Below, one piece after another: positions 38,864 through 47,542 of a stretch of 64,000 bases of DNA. The first letter of the stretch is position 1, and the number at the start of each line of letters is the position of its first letter. The notes under the pieces are model-generated. The model searched no databases. It was not told the DNA's origin and saw only the letters and a list, made by a program, of their open reading frames with translations. The stretch covers positions 1,054,001-1,118,000 of the forward strand of contig NZ_SMLM01000002.1 of the NCBI RefSeq assembly GCF_004682015.1, given 5' to 3'. The position numbers were made by a program, and so were the translations under genes. The DNA comes from Ramlibacter henchirensis. Lineage in GTDB: Bacteria > Pseudomonadota > Gammaproteobacteria > Burkholderiales > Burkholderiaceae_C.

Positions 38864-39784
38864 TCAGCCCGGCTGGGTGCGCTTGAGCTCGTCGATGAAG
38901 CGCACGGCCTCCCGCCGCACGTGTGACGCGATGGGAGGCGAGATGATGGACTTGATCTTGCCGGCGTAGATTCCTCGTTCGCCGACCGTCTTGAAGTCGA
39001 GGACTTCCTGGGCTGCCTTCATCACGTCGTCACCGCGGACATCGCGCAGCGCAGGTTGCCGGAACGCCTTCTCCAGCCGGCTGGCTTGCTCGATCAGCAG
39101 CTTTTCGTCGGGGTCGAGCAGGTGGGCGATGAAAGCCGAGTGCTCACCCATGGTCGCGCTCCAGAACTCCACCACCTCGCGGCGATCGAGTTCGATCTGC
39201 CGGCGGTTGTAGAGTTCCAGGCGCCGAGCGTAGCGATCTGCCTCCCGCGCCGTGTGCGTGAAGAACAGGGGCCACACGAGACTGCGGATCTTCCCCGCGG
39301 CCTGCTGCTCGCCCATCGTCTTTTTGAAGTCCGATATGCGTTTGGCCAAGTCGATTGAGGCGCGATTGAAGCTCACGTAGTTGTCCGGGCGGATACCGCG
39401 CGCCTGCTCCAGGTGGCGTGCGAACATGCGCTGGAACTCCTCGGCCTGCCGGCGCGGCCCGTCGAGTTCGGGCCCGGGCATCAGATGGGCGATGAACATC
39501 GCGTGCTCCATCATGATGTCGCTCCAGAACAGGTTGTCCGCGATCGAAAAGCCGAGTGGATCGTTCGTTTGCGGCACGTAGGTCGGCTTCTCGCGTGGAT
39601 TGAACTGCGTACCCGGTGCGGCCCCCATCGTGGCCGGTGTCGCTCGCACCTGGTCCGGGACCTGGATCGCCTTCGCCACCGGTGGAACCACCGGATTGAT
39701 CCCGGTTGCGGTGGCACAGCCCGCCAGGCCGACGGCCGCCGGAACACCACCGAGCTTCAACAAGGTTCTGCGTGTCGTACTCAT
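38864..39784 (-). CDS. DUF2935 (hemerythrin-like) lipoprotein
   Basis: 306 aa. The N-terminus TTRRTLLKLGGVPAAVGLAGC combines a Tat-like twin arginine with a lipobox (LAGC, Cys near 22), so it is probably exported folded and lipidated. Two halves each carry a helix with conserved Glu-His pairs (DIMMEHAMFIAHLMPG and ATMGEHSAFIAHLLDP), the DUF2935 pattern, which resembles di-iron or ferritin-like helical bundles. GGAG lies 8 bases before the ATG. It forms an operon with the FAD-Rieske gene. Confidence 0.8.
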   Translation of the reverse strand: MSTTRRTLLKLGGVPAAVGLAGCATATGINPVVPPVAKAIQVPDQVRATPATMGAAPGTQFNPREKPTYVPQTNDPLGFSIADNLFWSDIMMEHAMFIAHLMPGPELDGPRRQAEEFQRMFARHLEQARGIRPDNYVSFNRASIDLAKRISDFKKTMGEQQAAGKIRSLVWPLFFTHTAREADRYARRLELYNRRQIELDRREVVEFWSATMGEHSAFIAHLLDPDEKLLIEQASRLEKAFRQPALRDVRGDDVMKAAQEVLDFKTVGERGIYAGKIKSIISPPIASHVRREAVRFIDELKRTQPG

Positions 39785-40029
39785 CTCGGTCTCTCCAATC
39801 AGTCGAACTGCAGTGCCCGCAGGGCACCCGAGGAAAAAAGGGTTCTGCGGCGCTCATGCGCGCCGCGTTCACAGCGTCGCGTCACGGCGGGTAGCCGTGC
39901 GGATGCCGAATGCCAGATTTCCTGCTTTGGAGAGCGACAGCGATGCAGTCCCGCAACTGATGGGGGGCGTGCAGCGCTGGGTGGAGACGGCTCTGTGCCA
40001 ATGTCTTCAGACCGTGAATCGAGCAGATG

Positions 40030-40050
40030 TTATGTCACGGCGTGATGTAA
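40030..40050. promoter_or_regulatory. 21-bp palindrome, candidate operator
   Basis: TTA-TG-TCACG-G-CGTGA-TG-TAA: the outer and inner arms are exactly complementary and only the TG steps break symmetry. It lies in the 392-bp gap upstream of the DUF2935/FAD-Rieske operon and downstream of the HNH-like gene. The regulator is unknown. Confidence 0.4.
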
Positions 40051-40176
40051 ATGTGTGTCTAATGCGCAGCCGTGTCGCCGTGTGTTCAGGCTGAAGCCGC
40101 GCGGCACGATGAGGCGAAAGTAAGCGAGCCCCTGAACATGCAGCTCAGCAAGTCGTTCCAAGCGCCCGCCGGCCCC

Positions 40177-40629
40177 CTATTCGCTCTGCTCGTCCCAAGG
40201 AGGAAGCGCTGACGGCCACAGGCCGGCCTGCAGGATCTGCTCGCGCGTCCAGCGCGCGTAGATCGCCTCGAGCAGGCGGCGGCGCTCCTTCGGGTAGTGT
40301 CCGCTGCTGCCCACCAGGTAGTGGCATCCCATGGTGCCGTCGTGCGGGCCGCAGCCGGCCCAGCCGCGGCGGTCGTCAGTCTTGTAGCCGGCGCCCTTGC
40401 CCAGGTCGGCATGGCAGAACTGGGTGGCGCCGGCGTGGCCGCAGCGCGCACACGGCAGCTGGCGCACCAGGGCCCGGTACTCCTCACTCACCAGCACCTG
40501 CTGCTTGGGTCGGGGTGACTGCGGCACCGCCGGATTGATGCGTGCGCGAACAGCGCGGGCTGCCAAGGGGCGGGGCGGCGCTGGCGGAGGCGTTACGTAG
40601 CGGGGTCGCGCAAATCCAGAACGTTTCAT
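40177..40629 (-). CDS. phage HNH-like zinc-binding protein
   Basis: 150 aa starting MKRSGFARPRY, a start typical of phage recombination-region proteins. The core has LPCARCGHAGATQFCHADLG, then GWAGCGPHDGTMGCHYLVG: a Cys/His set like that of HNH nucleases of the DUF968/DUF1364/NinG type. It reads away from the S24 repressor gene. Family assignment is by pattern; nuclease activity is inference. Confidence 0.6.
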   Translation of the reverse strand: MKRSGFARPRYVTPPPAPPRPLAARAVRARINPAVPQSPRPKQQVLVSEEYRALVRQLPCARCGHAGATQFCHADLGKGAGYKTDDRRGWAGCGPHDGTMGCHYLVGSSGHYPKERRRLLEAIYARWTREQILQAGLWPSALPPWDEQSE

Positions 40630-40713
40630 GGGCTCTGCTCGCCCGTTCACTGCTAACGCGAAGCGCTAGCGCGGCGTGAAAGCGATTACACTCGTTTAAA
40701 GCTGATCAATGAT

Positions 40714-40729
40714 CATTAGTTACTGTAAT
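40714..40729. promoter_or_regulatory. candidate phage operator 1
   Basis: CATTAGTTACTGTAAT, containing the palindrome TTACTGTAA, lies between the divergent HNH-like and S24 repressor genes. It shares CATTAGTTAC with the site at 41488. Just upstream is TGATCAATGATCA. Confidence 0.5.
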
Positions 40730-40749
40730 ATCTTCTGCAGGCCGCAACC

Positions 40750-41436
40750 GTGCCGAAGACGAAAAGCAGCGCAGCACTGACCCCGAAGCTCACGCGCATC
40801 GCGCGCTTGAAGCAGTTCCAAGCCGATCGCGGCCTGCGCGGACCCGCCGAGCTCGGGCGCGCGATTGGCCGCAACACCAACCAGACCAGCGACCTGCTGC
40901 GCGGGCGCGCGTCGTTTGGCGAGCGCATTGCGCGCGCCATCGAGCAGTTCGCCGGGCTGCCAGTCGGCTGGCTCGATCAGCCTGCACTAGAGACCCGAGG
41001 GGCGGTAGAGTCTCCCGCTCGGCTTGGCACCACCGATCGTCAGATCGTTTCAGCGTATCCGCTCGGGGGCGCCGCTGGTACGCAGCAGCCAGTGTGTGCG
41101 CCGCTGCTCCTCGCCGGCGATTGGGTCGGAGCGGTCTTGGCTAGCACCGGTCCTCAGTTGCACTACCTGCACATGCCGGATGACAGCATGGCACCGCTCC
41201 TGGCCCGCGGCGACCTGCTGCTGGTCGACAGCGGCGTGCGCGCGTTCGGCCGCGACGGCGTCTATGTGTTACGCGCCGGCGAACGGCTGCTGGTTAGGTA
41301 CCTGCGCGCGCGCCTGGACGGGCTCACCGAGGTCAGTGCCGGCAGTGCCGCCGGCGGCACGAACGAGATCGCCTCCGCGGGCTCGCTGCGCGTCGTCGGC
41401 CAAGCAGTCTGGGTTTGGCGTGGACAGCAGCTTTAG
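40750..41436 (+). CDS. S24-family phage repressor with altered catalytic lysine
   Basis: 228 aa, GTG start. An N-terminal helix-turn-helix (GPAELGRAIGRNTNQTSDLL) precedes a LexA/CI-like C-terminal domain with the serine motif MPDDSMAPLLARGD (Ser146). The lysine expected in the LLVKRL strand is Arg183 here (RLLVRYL), so self-cleavage may be lost. It probably represses its own gene and the recombination operon next to it through the CATTAGTTAC sites. Confidence 0.78.
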   Translation: MPKTKSSAALTPKLTRIARLKQFQADRGLRGPAELGRAIGRNTNQTSDLLRGRASFGERIARAIEQFAGLPVGWLDQPALETRGAVESPARLGTTDRQIVSAYPLGGAAGTQQPVCAPLLLAGDWVGAVLASTGPQLHYLHMPDDSMAPLLARGDLLLVDSGVRAFGRDGVYVLRAGERLLVRYLRARLDGLTEVSAGSAAGGTNEIASAGSLRVVGQAVWVWRGQQL

Positions 41437-41487
41437 GCGCTGCTTACCAAACTGGCAACCGGCTATTTACAAACAGTGATGTCTGCA

Positions 41488-41506
41488 CATTAGTTACGGT
41501 GTAATG
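41488..41506. promoter_or_regulatory. candidate phage operator 2, before bet
   Basis: CATTAGTTACGGTGTAATG, with a TTAC-GGT-GTAA palindrome, lies 26 bp before the bet start. It shares ten bases and the half-site plan with the site before the repressor gene. Confidence 0.5.
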
Positions 41507-41531
41507 TTCAACCTCCAATTGGGGGGTCCCG

Positions 41532-42803
41532 ATGAACGCGAACACCGAAACAAGCGAGTTGCACGGGCTAGAAGACGAGCAGTTGCTGGACGTGCTGCAG
41601 GCCAGTGTGTATCCGACGTGCGAGCGCTACATGCTCACGCAGATCGTGCGCTACTGCCGCGCCGCGGGGCTGGACCCGACGCTCAGGCCCGTTCACGTGG
41701 TCTCGCTGCGCGACGGGCAAGGTGGCGTCGACGGCACCGCCATCGTGCCGGGCATAGGGACCTACCGCTCGATTGCCGCGCGCTGCGGCTGCGCGGGCAT
41801 CGACGAGCCGCAGTTCGGGCCGGAAGTCACCGAGCAGTTCGGCTCATATCGCGTGGCCTACCCCTCCTGGTGCCGGGTGACAGTGCGCCGGCGCTTAGCC
41901 GCAGGTGAGGTAGCTGTCTTTACCGCCCGCGAGTTCTGGACCGAGAACGTCGCCTTCGAGGCTGACGCTGAAGCGGGCGCTGCGGTGCCCAATGAAGTCT
42001 GGCGCCGCCGTCCGTTTGGGCAGCTGGCCAAATGTGCCGAAGCGCAGGCGCTCCGCCGCGGGTTCCCGGAAGTTGGCGCTCAGCCCGTGCTCGAGGAGCT
42101 CACAGGCAACTTGTTGGAGCCGATCGGCCAAGCCGCCGCGGGCGGCGCGCAGCGCGGCAAATCCAGCGCCCGGCCGCGCGTCGCCATGCCGCAGCCACGG
42201 GGCCCACGCGGGGCCGCTCGAGACGGTGAGCACCTCGGCTCGCAAGCATCGCTGGTGCTCGAGCCAGACGCTGGCCAGAGCACGGCGCCGAGCGCACCAG
42301 GGCCGCGCAAGCGGCCGGAGCCGCCGCGCGGCAGCGACAACCAGCCGCGCAGCAGGGACGATGCGCCTCGCAGCACCGGAACAGCGCCGCACGCTGGAAC
42401 GACAGCTCCGCCCGCAGCGCCGCTGGCGGAGCCAGTCAGAACCGGCGCTGCATCAGAGAACATGCAGGCCTTGGGAGACTTCGATGCCTCGGAGAGCTTG
42501 GAGACCTCGGAGAAGGACTCGCAGGAGAGCCCGGTCGCTCAGCTCCCCACTGCTGCCGCCGCCGCTCCGGCTAGTGTTGAAGCCTGCGCTGCAGTTGCAT
42601 CGGGCCGGCTGCAGGGCGGCCCGCCGGGCGATGGCGACGAGCGGGCCATCACGGCCGGCGAGCGCGCCTGCCTGCAGCGGCGGCTGCAAGCCAAGGGCTG
42701 GAGCATCGCGGCGGCGCGGCAGGCCGCTGGACTCGAGCCAGCCGACGCGCTGGACGATCTGACGCGCCGTGGGGTGGCGGCGCTGATGGCGGTGACAGCA
42801 TGA
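41532..42803 (+). CDS. bet: phage recombination protein Bet (RecT/Redbeta family)
   Basis: 423 aa. The N-terminal 185 residues carry the family pattern: IVRYCRAAGLDPTLRPVHVV, GTAIVPGIGTYRSIAARCG, AYPSWCRVTVRRRL, FTAREFWTEN and RRRPFGQLAKCAEAQALRRG. This domain anneals complementary single strands. The C-terminal 230 residues are a Pro/Ala/Arg/Ser-rich, low-complexity extension, longer than usual for Bet, ending in a small helical domain. First gene of a three-gene coupled operon with a 5' operator. Confidence 0.88.
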   Translation: MNANTETSELHGLEDEQLLDVLQASVYPTCERYMLTQIVRYCRAAGLDPTLRPVHVVSLRDGQGGVDGTAIVPGIGTYRSIAARCGCAGIDEPQFGPEVTEQFGSYRVAYPSWCRVTVRRRLAAGEVAVFTAREFWTENVAFEADAEAGAAVPNEVWRRRPFGQLAKCAEAQALRRGFPEVGAQPVLEELTGNLLEPIGQAAAGGAQRGKSSARPRVAMPQPRGPRGAARDGEHLGSQASLVLEPDAGQSTAPSAPGPRKRPEPPRGSDNQPRSRDDAPRSTGTAPHAGTTAPPAAPLAEPVRTGAASENMQALGDFDASESLETSEKDSQESPVAQLPTAAAAAPASVEACAAVASGRLQGGPPGDGDERAITAGERACLQRRLQAKGWSIAAARQAAGLEPADALDDLTRRGVAALMAVTA

Positions 42804-43411
42804 GTGCGGTGGTGCCGCAGTTCATTGCGAGGATGCACTGCTACACGGTGGACGGGCGGGTGGTCCCCAGCGTCACCGAGGTGCTGGCGCCTTTGTGCGA
42901 CTTCCGCGGTGTGCCCATCCATGCGCTGCGCGCAGCGGCGGCGTTCGGCACCGCGGTACACAAGGCCTGCGAGCTGGACGACCTGGGTGCGCTGGATGAG
43001 GGCACGCTGGACGCGCAGTTGGCCGGCCACCTGCACGCCTGGCGCACCTTCTGCAAAGAGCACGGCGCGCATTGGAAGCTGGTGGAGGCGCCGCTTTTCA
43101 ACGCCGACATGGGCTATGCCGGCACGGTGGACCGCTATGGTGTTGTCGACGGTGTCGATGCGGTGGTCGATCTCAAGACCACGTCGCGCCTGTATCCGTC
43201 GGTGGGGCCGCAGCTGGCGGCGTACGCCCGCGCGATCCCCGCGACGACTGCACGCACCCGGCGCCTCGCGGTGCAGCTGCACGCAAGCGGCCACTACCAA
43301 CTGCGCGAGTACGACAGCCCATCGGATTGGGCGGTGTTTGCCTCGCTGCTGACGCTGCGCAACTTCTGTCAGCAGCACCGGATCACGCCTTATTACGGGA
43401 GAAGGCCATGA
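42800..43411 (+). CDS. PD-(D/E)XK phage exonuclease-like protein
   Basis: 203 aa. RecB/lambda-exo-like nuclease fold: FGTAVHKACEL (motif I His), VEAPLFNADMGYAGTVDRYG (Glu, then Asp) and AVVDLKTTSR (D-x-K), then QLAAYARAI. It would resect double-stranded ends for Bet to anneal. Start overlaps the bet stop as ATGA, and its own stop overlaps the next start in the same way. Confidence 0.85.
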   Translation: MSAVVPQFIARMHCYTVDGRVVPSVTEVLAPLCDFRGVPIHALRAAAAFGTAVHKACELDDLGALDEGTLDAQLAGHLHAWRTFCKEHGAHWKLVEAPLFNADMGYAGTVDRYGVVDGVDAVVDLKTTSRLYPSVGPQLAAYARAIPATTARTRRLAVQLHASGHYQLREYDSPSDWAVFASLLTLRNFCQQHRITPYYGRRP

Positions 43412-44430
43412 GCAGTTCGCATGCACACGAGACAGGCGGCGAGACAGAGCTCGCGAGCGGCAATGCCGGTGCGCCGGCGGCGGCGGAAAGTGGCCGACTG
43501 TTACGCCCATCCAAAGGCCAAGCGCCCGCCAAAGGTCAAGTGAGCTTCGACGCGAGTGCGGCGCTGTTGTTACGCGAGCGCGCCCGCAGCTGGCGCGAGC
43601 GAGTGCCACTGGTGGTGGACAGCGAGCTGATGTTCAGCGTCGCCGGCGAAGATCTGCAGGCGGTCAAGGCGCTGCAGCACGAGGTGGAGGCGCAGCGCGT
43701 GGCAATTACCCGGCCTCTCAATGAAGCGCTACGCGCCGTCAACGCGCTCTTTCGTGCGCCCAAACAGTTTCTGGAGGAAGCCGAAGCAATGCTCAAGCGG
43801 GCGATGCTGGCGTATACGGCCGCCGAGCGCGAGCGGCTAGAGGCCGAGCGCAGCGAGGCGCAGCAGCGCCAATGCGAAGAGCAGGCGCGCCTTGCGGGCG
43901 AGCAGCGCGAGCTGGAAGCGACGGCCCGCGAAGACGAGCATGCGGCGCAAGAGGCCCAAGCGCGCGCGAACGATGCTGCCCGATCGGGCGATCTGGACAT
44001 GGCAGCGAAAGAGCGGGCCAGCGCTGCGGAATACAGCCAGCGGGCGGCCAGCAGCTGGACAAAAGCGCAGGAGCTGGTACAGCAGGCCGAGGAAGGCCAG
44101 GTCGTCACCTACGCCGGAGCGCTGGCCGCGACCACGCGGCTGGAAGGCATCAGTGAGCGTACGACCTATGCCGCGCAGGTGACCGACTTGCGGCAACTGG
44201 TGTGTGCTGTGGCGGCGGGGCAGGCGCCGCTCGAGTGCCTGCAGGCCGATGAGAAGTTCCTCGGCGCGCAAGCCCGAGCCCTGCGCCGCACGGGGCAGCT
44301 CTATCCTGGCGTGGACGTATCGGCGGAGCGTAGCCTCGCTGCCAGCCGACCGGCGACGCTTTTACGGGCGGCGCAGATGACGGCGTTTGGGGGGACCCTG
44401 GAGGGCCTGCCCGCACAGCTGACTCGTTGA
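43408..44430 (+). CDS. coiled-coil phage protein of the recombination operon
   Basis: 340 aa. A disordered N-terminus is followed by a domain with LVVDSELMFSVAGEDLQAVK and a long Glu/Ala/Arg-rich coiled coil (about residues 110-230, with HEVEAQRVAITRPLNEALRA before it), then a mixed C-terminal domain. It is translationally coupled to the nuclease and is probably a DNA-repair or end-protecting partner (Gam-like role is possible, not shown). Confidence 0.7.
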   Translation: MSSSHAHETGGETELASGNAGAPAAAESGRLLRPSKGQAPAKGQVSFDASAALLLRERARSWRERVPLVVDSELMFSVAGEDLQAVKALQHEVEAQRVAITRPLNEALRAVNALFRAPKQFLEEAEAMLKRAMLAYTAAERERLEAERSEAQQRQCEEQARLAGEQRELEATAREDEHAAQEAQARANDAARSGDLDMAAKERASAAEYSQRAASSWTKAQELVQQAEEGQVVTYAGALAATTRLEGISERTTYAAQVTDLRQLVCAVAAGQAPLECLQADEKFLGAQARALRRTGQLYPGVDVSAERSLAASRPATLLRAAQMTAFGGTLEGLPAQLTR

Positions 44431-44598
44431 GCTCAGAAGCGGTTCGCGAGTAACCGGGTGCCGACCAGGTGCAGCCAGATACTGTGCGCGAGCTCAGCCG
44501 GTAACTGCGTCCCTGCGACTCGCAGCAGAATGCGGCCGACACGTGCGATGGGTCTTGTCCTATAAGCTCAGCGCTTCGACCCGGCTGACCATGAAGCC

Positions 44599-44754
44599 AT
44601 GAAACGCGACCTGCCGGATCAGGTAGTCAGGCCCGAAAAGCGGCACGAGCCCAGCAGGAGCATGCTGGCCAGCCGCAGCTTCTGGATCGGCGGCTTACTC
44701 AGCCTGGTGGTTTGGGCGCTGCTGATCTACGCCCTTTACACGTTCTTCCTCTGA
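44599..44754 (+). CDS. 51-aa single-pass membrane protein
   Basis: MKRDLPDQVV then basic residues, followed by one membrane helix (SFWIGGLLSLVVWALLIYAL) and YTFFL. Stop at 44752-44754. Its 3' 60 bp overlap the end of the oppositely oriented glycosyltransferase gene, so only one of the two 3' ends may be under strong selection. The hydrophobic helix and basic N-terminus look real, but the gene is small and unsupported by a good ribosome site. Confidence 0.35.
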   Translation: MKRDLPDQVVRPEKRHEPSRSMLASRSFWIGGLLSLVVWALLIYALYTFFL

Positions 44755-45987
44755 GGGCCGCTGCCCGACCAGCGCAAGCACCTCGCGCTCGAAGGCGCCC
44801 AGGACGGGACCCGACTCGATCTCCCGCTCCGCGAAAGCACGCCCGCTGGCGCCCATGCGCTCACGTTCTTGCGGGTCGTTCATCAGCGCGCTAATCGCTT
44901 GAGCGAACGCCTCGGGCTGTTCCGGCGGAACCACCAGACCCGCTTCGGCGCGCTGCGCGACCACCTGCGACAACTCGGTCCCGGCAGCCGCCGTCGCAAC
45001 AACCGGCCGGCCACTCGCCAGCATCCCGCCCAGCTTGGAGGGCATTACCAGATCCGCAGCATCGGCCCGCTGCGGCAAGAGGTGGACGTCGGCCAGCGCC
45101 AGCAGGTCGCTGAGCCTGCTGAGCGGCTGGAGCGGCAGGAAGCGCACATTGGTCAAGCCTTCGCAGCGCCGTTCCAGTTCCTGCTTGCCCGTGCCCTGGC
45201 CGCAGAAGACGAAGTGCAGCCTAGGCTCCGATTGCAGAAGTCGGGCGGCGTCGGCCAAGATCTCAAGACCCTGCTTGTTGCCCATGTTGCCGGAGTAGAG
45301 CGCTACGACTGCATCGGCGGGGATGCCGAGCTCCGCGCGATAGCTGCTGTGCACCTGCCGCTGGATCAGCGAGATGTCGACCCAGTTCGGGAAGTAGACC
45401 AGCTGTCCCGGCTTCAGCTGCTTGCTGCGCGCCCGGTCCATCATCCGCCCCGAGATAGTCGAGACCCGGTCGAAGCGGCGCATCAACCAGCGTTCCGCGG
45501 CCAGGGCGAAACGCCGGATGTGATCGCCCTTGAGGAGCCCCATCTCGAACGCTGCATCGATCTCAAAGTCCTGGATGTGCAGCCACGACTTGCCGCCGCT
45601 GACCGCCGCGAGAAGGGCCGCCGCCGGCGCGCACGCCAGCGTGGGTTCAACCACCCAAACGAGCTGGGGCTTCCAGAAGATTTGCCGCAGCACCACGGGC
45701 AAGCTGGTGATGGCGAAGCTGGCGAGGTGCAGCATGCGCTTGAGCCCGCCGGCATTCTTCGGAACCCATAGCGGGCAGCGCATCACTCGAAGGGACGCAC
45801 CCTGCTCCGTGCGCCACAGCCAGTTCGAGTAGCCCTGCTTGACCTTCCACTCCGGGTAGTACGGCGGCGCCGTGACGACGCGGACTTCGTGGCCCTTCGC
45901 CGCGAGCCAGGCCGCCAGCTCGCCCGTGTACTTGCCGATGCCGGTCAGCTCCGGTGAGAAATTGATCCCGTAGAGAAGAATGCGCAC
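44695..45987 (-). CDS. wcaI: WcaI-like colanic-acid type glycosyltransferase (GT4)
   Basis: 430 aa from the GTG at the complement of 45985-45987 (VRILLYGINFSPELTGIGKY). GT-B fold: N-terminal ELAAWLAAKGHEVRVVTAPP, acceptor-side AAFEMGLLKGDHIRR, donor-side VALYSGNMGNKQGLEILADA and the E-x7-E region LPQRADAADLVMPSKLGGML. Long in-frame extension upstream of the GTG is not coding: it lies antisense to the DUF3443 gene. It adds a sugar to the undecaprenyl-linked repeat unit. It reads away from the other export genes. Confidence 0.85.
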   Translation of the reverse strand: MRILLYGINFSPELTGIGKYTGELAAWLAAKGHEVRVVTAPPYYPEWKVKQGYSNWLWRTEQGASLRVMRCPLWVPKNAGGLKRMLHLASFAITSLPVVLRQIFWKPQLVWVVEPTLACAPAAALLAAVSGGKSWLHIQDFEIDAAFEMGLLKGDHIRRFALAAERWLMRRFDRVSTISGRMMDRARSKQLKPGQLVYFPNWVDISLIQRQVHSSYRAELGIPADAVVALYSGNMGNKQGLEILADAARLLQSEPRLHFVFCGQGTGKQELERRCEGLTNVRFLPLQPLSRLSDLLALADVHLLPQRADAADLVMPSKLGGMLASGRPVVATAAAGTELSQVVAQRAEAGLVVPPEQPEAFAQAISALMNDPQERERMGASGRAFAEREIESGPVLGAFEREVLALVGQRPSEEERVKGVDQQRPNHQAE

Positions 45988-46204
45988 TTTGCAGGTTGGA
46001 TTGAATTGGATCGGCTTGCCGCGCCAAGTGACCGAATCGCGTTTGCGGCCGCACATTGTTCCACGGTTGAGCTGCTGGCACACAGCCTCAGCGTTACAGC
46101 CTGTCATCGCTGAGGCGCCGGCGCTCACGCGTGCAACACACGGTGGCACGCCCGCCCAGAAAAATGAGTGCGACGCAGCATCAACTCGCTGCGGCAGGAG
46201 GCCT

Positions 46205-47488
46205 ATGGCCTGCACGCGATCGGCTATTTCGCCGCGGAAGCGCGCACCTCGTGCGCGCCCACTGGAATTCCGCCGGGCGCTTGCGATCGTGGTGCTGGCC
46301 GTCCAGGTTGCATGCGGCGGCGGAGGCGCCCAGGACGGCACTGCGACCGTGCAGCCGAGACTCGCCTCCGACACGCGGCCGCCAATAGCTGTGGGCTTGG
46401 CGCCGGCGTCGAACGTGCTGCCGATCCACCTGGACCACGGCCCCCGCGGCGAAGCATTCAACGTGCCTTTCGTGTCCGTGACGATCTGCGTTCCAGGCAC
46501 GCATGAGTGCCAGACCATCGACCACGTGGTGCTCGACACCGGCTCGTCCGGCCTGCGGATCGCGGCGTCGGCGCTGCGAAAGGGCTTGGCGCTGCCTCCG
46601 GTGACCATCACCGGTGATGCAGCGGGAGCGGACGTGCCCGTGGGCCAGTGCATGCAATTCGCCAGCGGCCACACGTGGGGGTCTGTTCGGCGAGCAAACG
46701 TCCAGCTCGGCGGGCAGCAGGGCGAGGCCTTGGCCATCCAGGTGTTCGATGATTTCACCGGCCCGTACGCGACCGCCCCTGCGGCCTGCTCCAGCTCCGT
46801 TGCCCTGAGCAGGGTGCTCGACGCCAACGGCATCCTGGGCGTAGGCTTGCGCCGCCATGACTGCGGCGGCTCCTGCGAAGGCGAAACGCCGCTCCCCATC
46901 TACTTCGGGTGCGTCGAAGGCGGCTGCACGGCGACGGCGCTGGCCCGCAGCGCCCAGGTGGCGAACCCGGTCGCTGCACTGGCGGCCCACAACAACGGCG
47001 TTTCGATCCAGATGCCGGAGGTTCCGCTGGGCGGCGCCCGCAGCATCACGGGCGTGCTGGTGCTCGGGATTGCCACCGCGACCAACAACCAGCTGGGCGC
47101 CGCACGAGTGTTCGCGCCCGACGATGCGGGGTTTCTGAGGGCCACTTACAAGGGCGCCACGTATCTCTCCTTCCTGGACACCGGAACCAACAGCGTCCGG
47201 TTTCCGGACCCGGAGCTGCCCGAGTGCGGCAGTCTGTACTGCCCGGATCAGCCGACGCCGCTCTCAATCAGCGTCACCGCCGCTGAGGGCCAGCCGCAGA
47301 CGATCGACTTCACCCTCGAATCACCGGCATCCCTCCGGGTAGGCACGGTCGGCGCAAGGATCGGCGGCGGCGGGCCGGCCACACCGCACGTGAACTTCGG
47401 ATTGCCGTTCTTCTTCGGTCGAACGGTCCACGTGGCGATCGCGGGCGCGCCAACGCAAGCCGGGGAAGGGCCCTACTGGGCTTTCTAG
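46205..47488 (+). CDS. DUF3443 family lipoprotein
   Basis: 427 aa, AGGAGG three bases before ATG. The N-terminal basic stretch, hydrophobic LAIVVLAVQVAC lipobox and Gly run mark a lipoprotein. The mature part has the DUF3443 signatures VVLDTGSSGLRI, ANGILGVGLRRHDCGG and FLDTGTNSVRFP; the two Asp-Thr-Gly elements look like a pepsin-type aspartic protease active site, so a peptidase fold is plausible. It ends at a bidirectional terminator. Function in the locus is unknown. Confidence 0.82.
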   Translation: MACTRSAISPRKRAPRARPLEFRRALAIVVLAVQVACGGGGAQDGTATVQPRLASDTRPPIAVGLAPASNVLPIHLDHGPRGEAFNVPFVSVTICVPGTHECQTIDHVVLDTGSSGLRIAASALRKGLALPPVTITGDAAGADVPVGQCMQFASGHTWGSVRRANVQLGGQQGEALAIQVFDDFTGPYATAPAACSSSVALSRVLDANGILGVGLRRHDCGGSCEGETPLPIYFGCVEGGCTATALARSAQVANPVAALAAHNNGVSIQMPEVPLGGARSITGVLVLGIATATNNQLGAARVFAPDDAGFLRATYKGATYLSFLDTGTNSVRFPDPELPECGSLYCPDQPTPLSISVTAAEGQPQTIDFTLESPASLRVGTVGARIGGGGPATPHVNFGLPFFFGRTVHVAIAGAPTQAGEGPYWAF

Positions 47489-47497
47489 CGAAAAGAA

Positions 47498-47530
47498 AAA
47501 GGACCCGGGATTTACCGGGCCCTTTGCTTT
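47498..47530. terminator. bidirectional terminator between convergent lipoprotein genes
   Basis: AAAGG-A-CCCGG / CCGGG-CCTTT stem with a GATTTA loop, an A-rich run before it and TTTGCTTT after it. It serves both the DUF3443 gene and the oppositely directed lipoprotein. Confidence 0.85.
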
Positions 47531-47542
47531 CCCGAGCGGAGA

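Noticed and set aside
19533..44430. A complete prophage
   Set aside because: Only a truncated terminase small subunit and a recombination module were found, 18 kb apart; no integrase, portal, capsid, tail or lysis genes and no paired attachment sites were seen.
45988..46899. Upstream extension of the WcaI reading frame (about 300 residues)
   Set aside because: It is antisense to the DUF3443 gene and has no glycosyltransferase content; the family start VRILLYGINFSPELTG sits at 45987.
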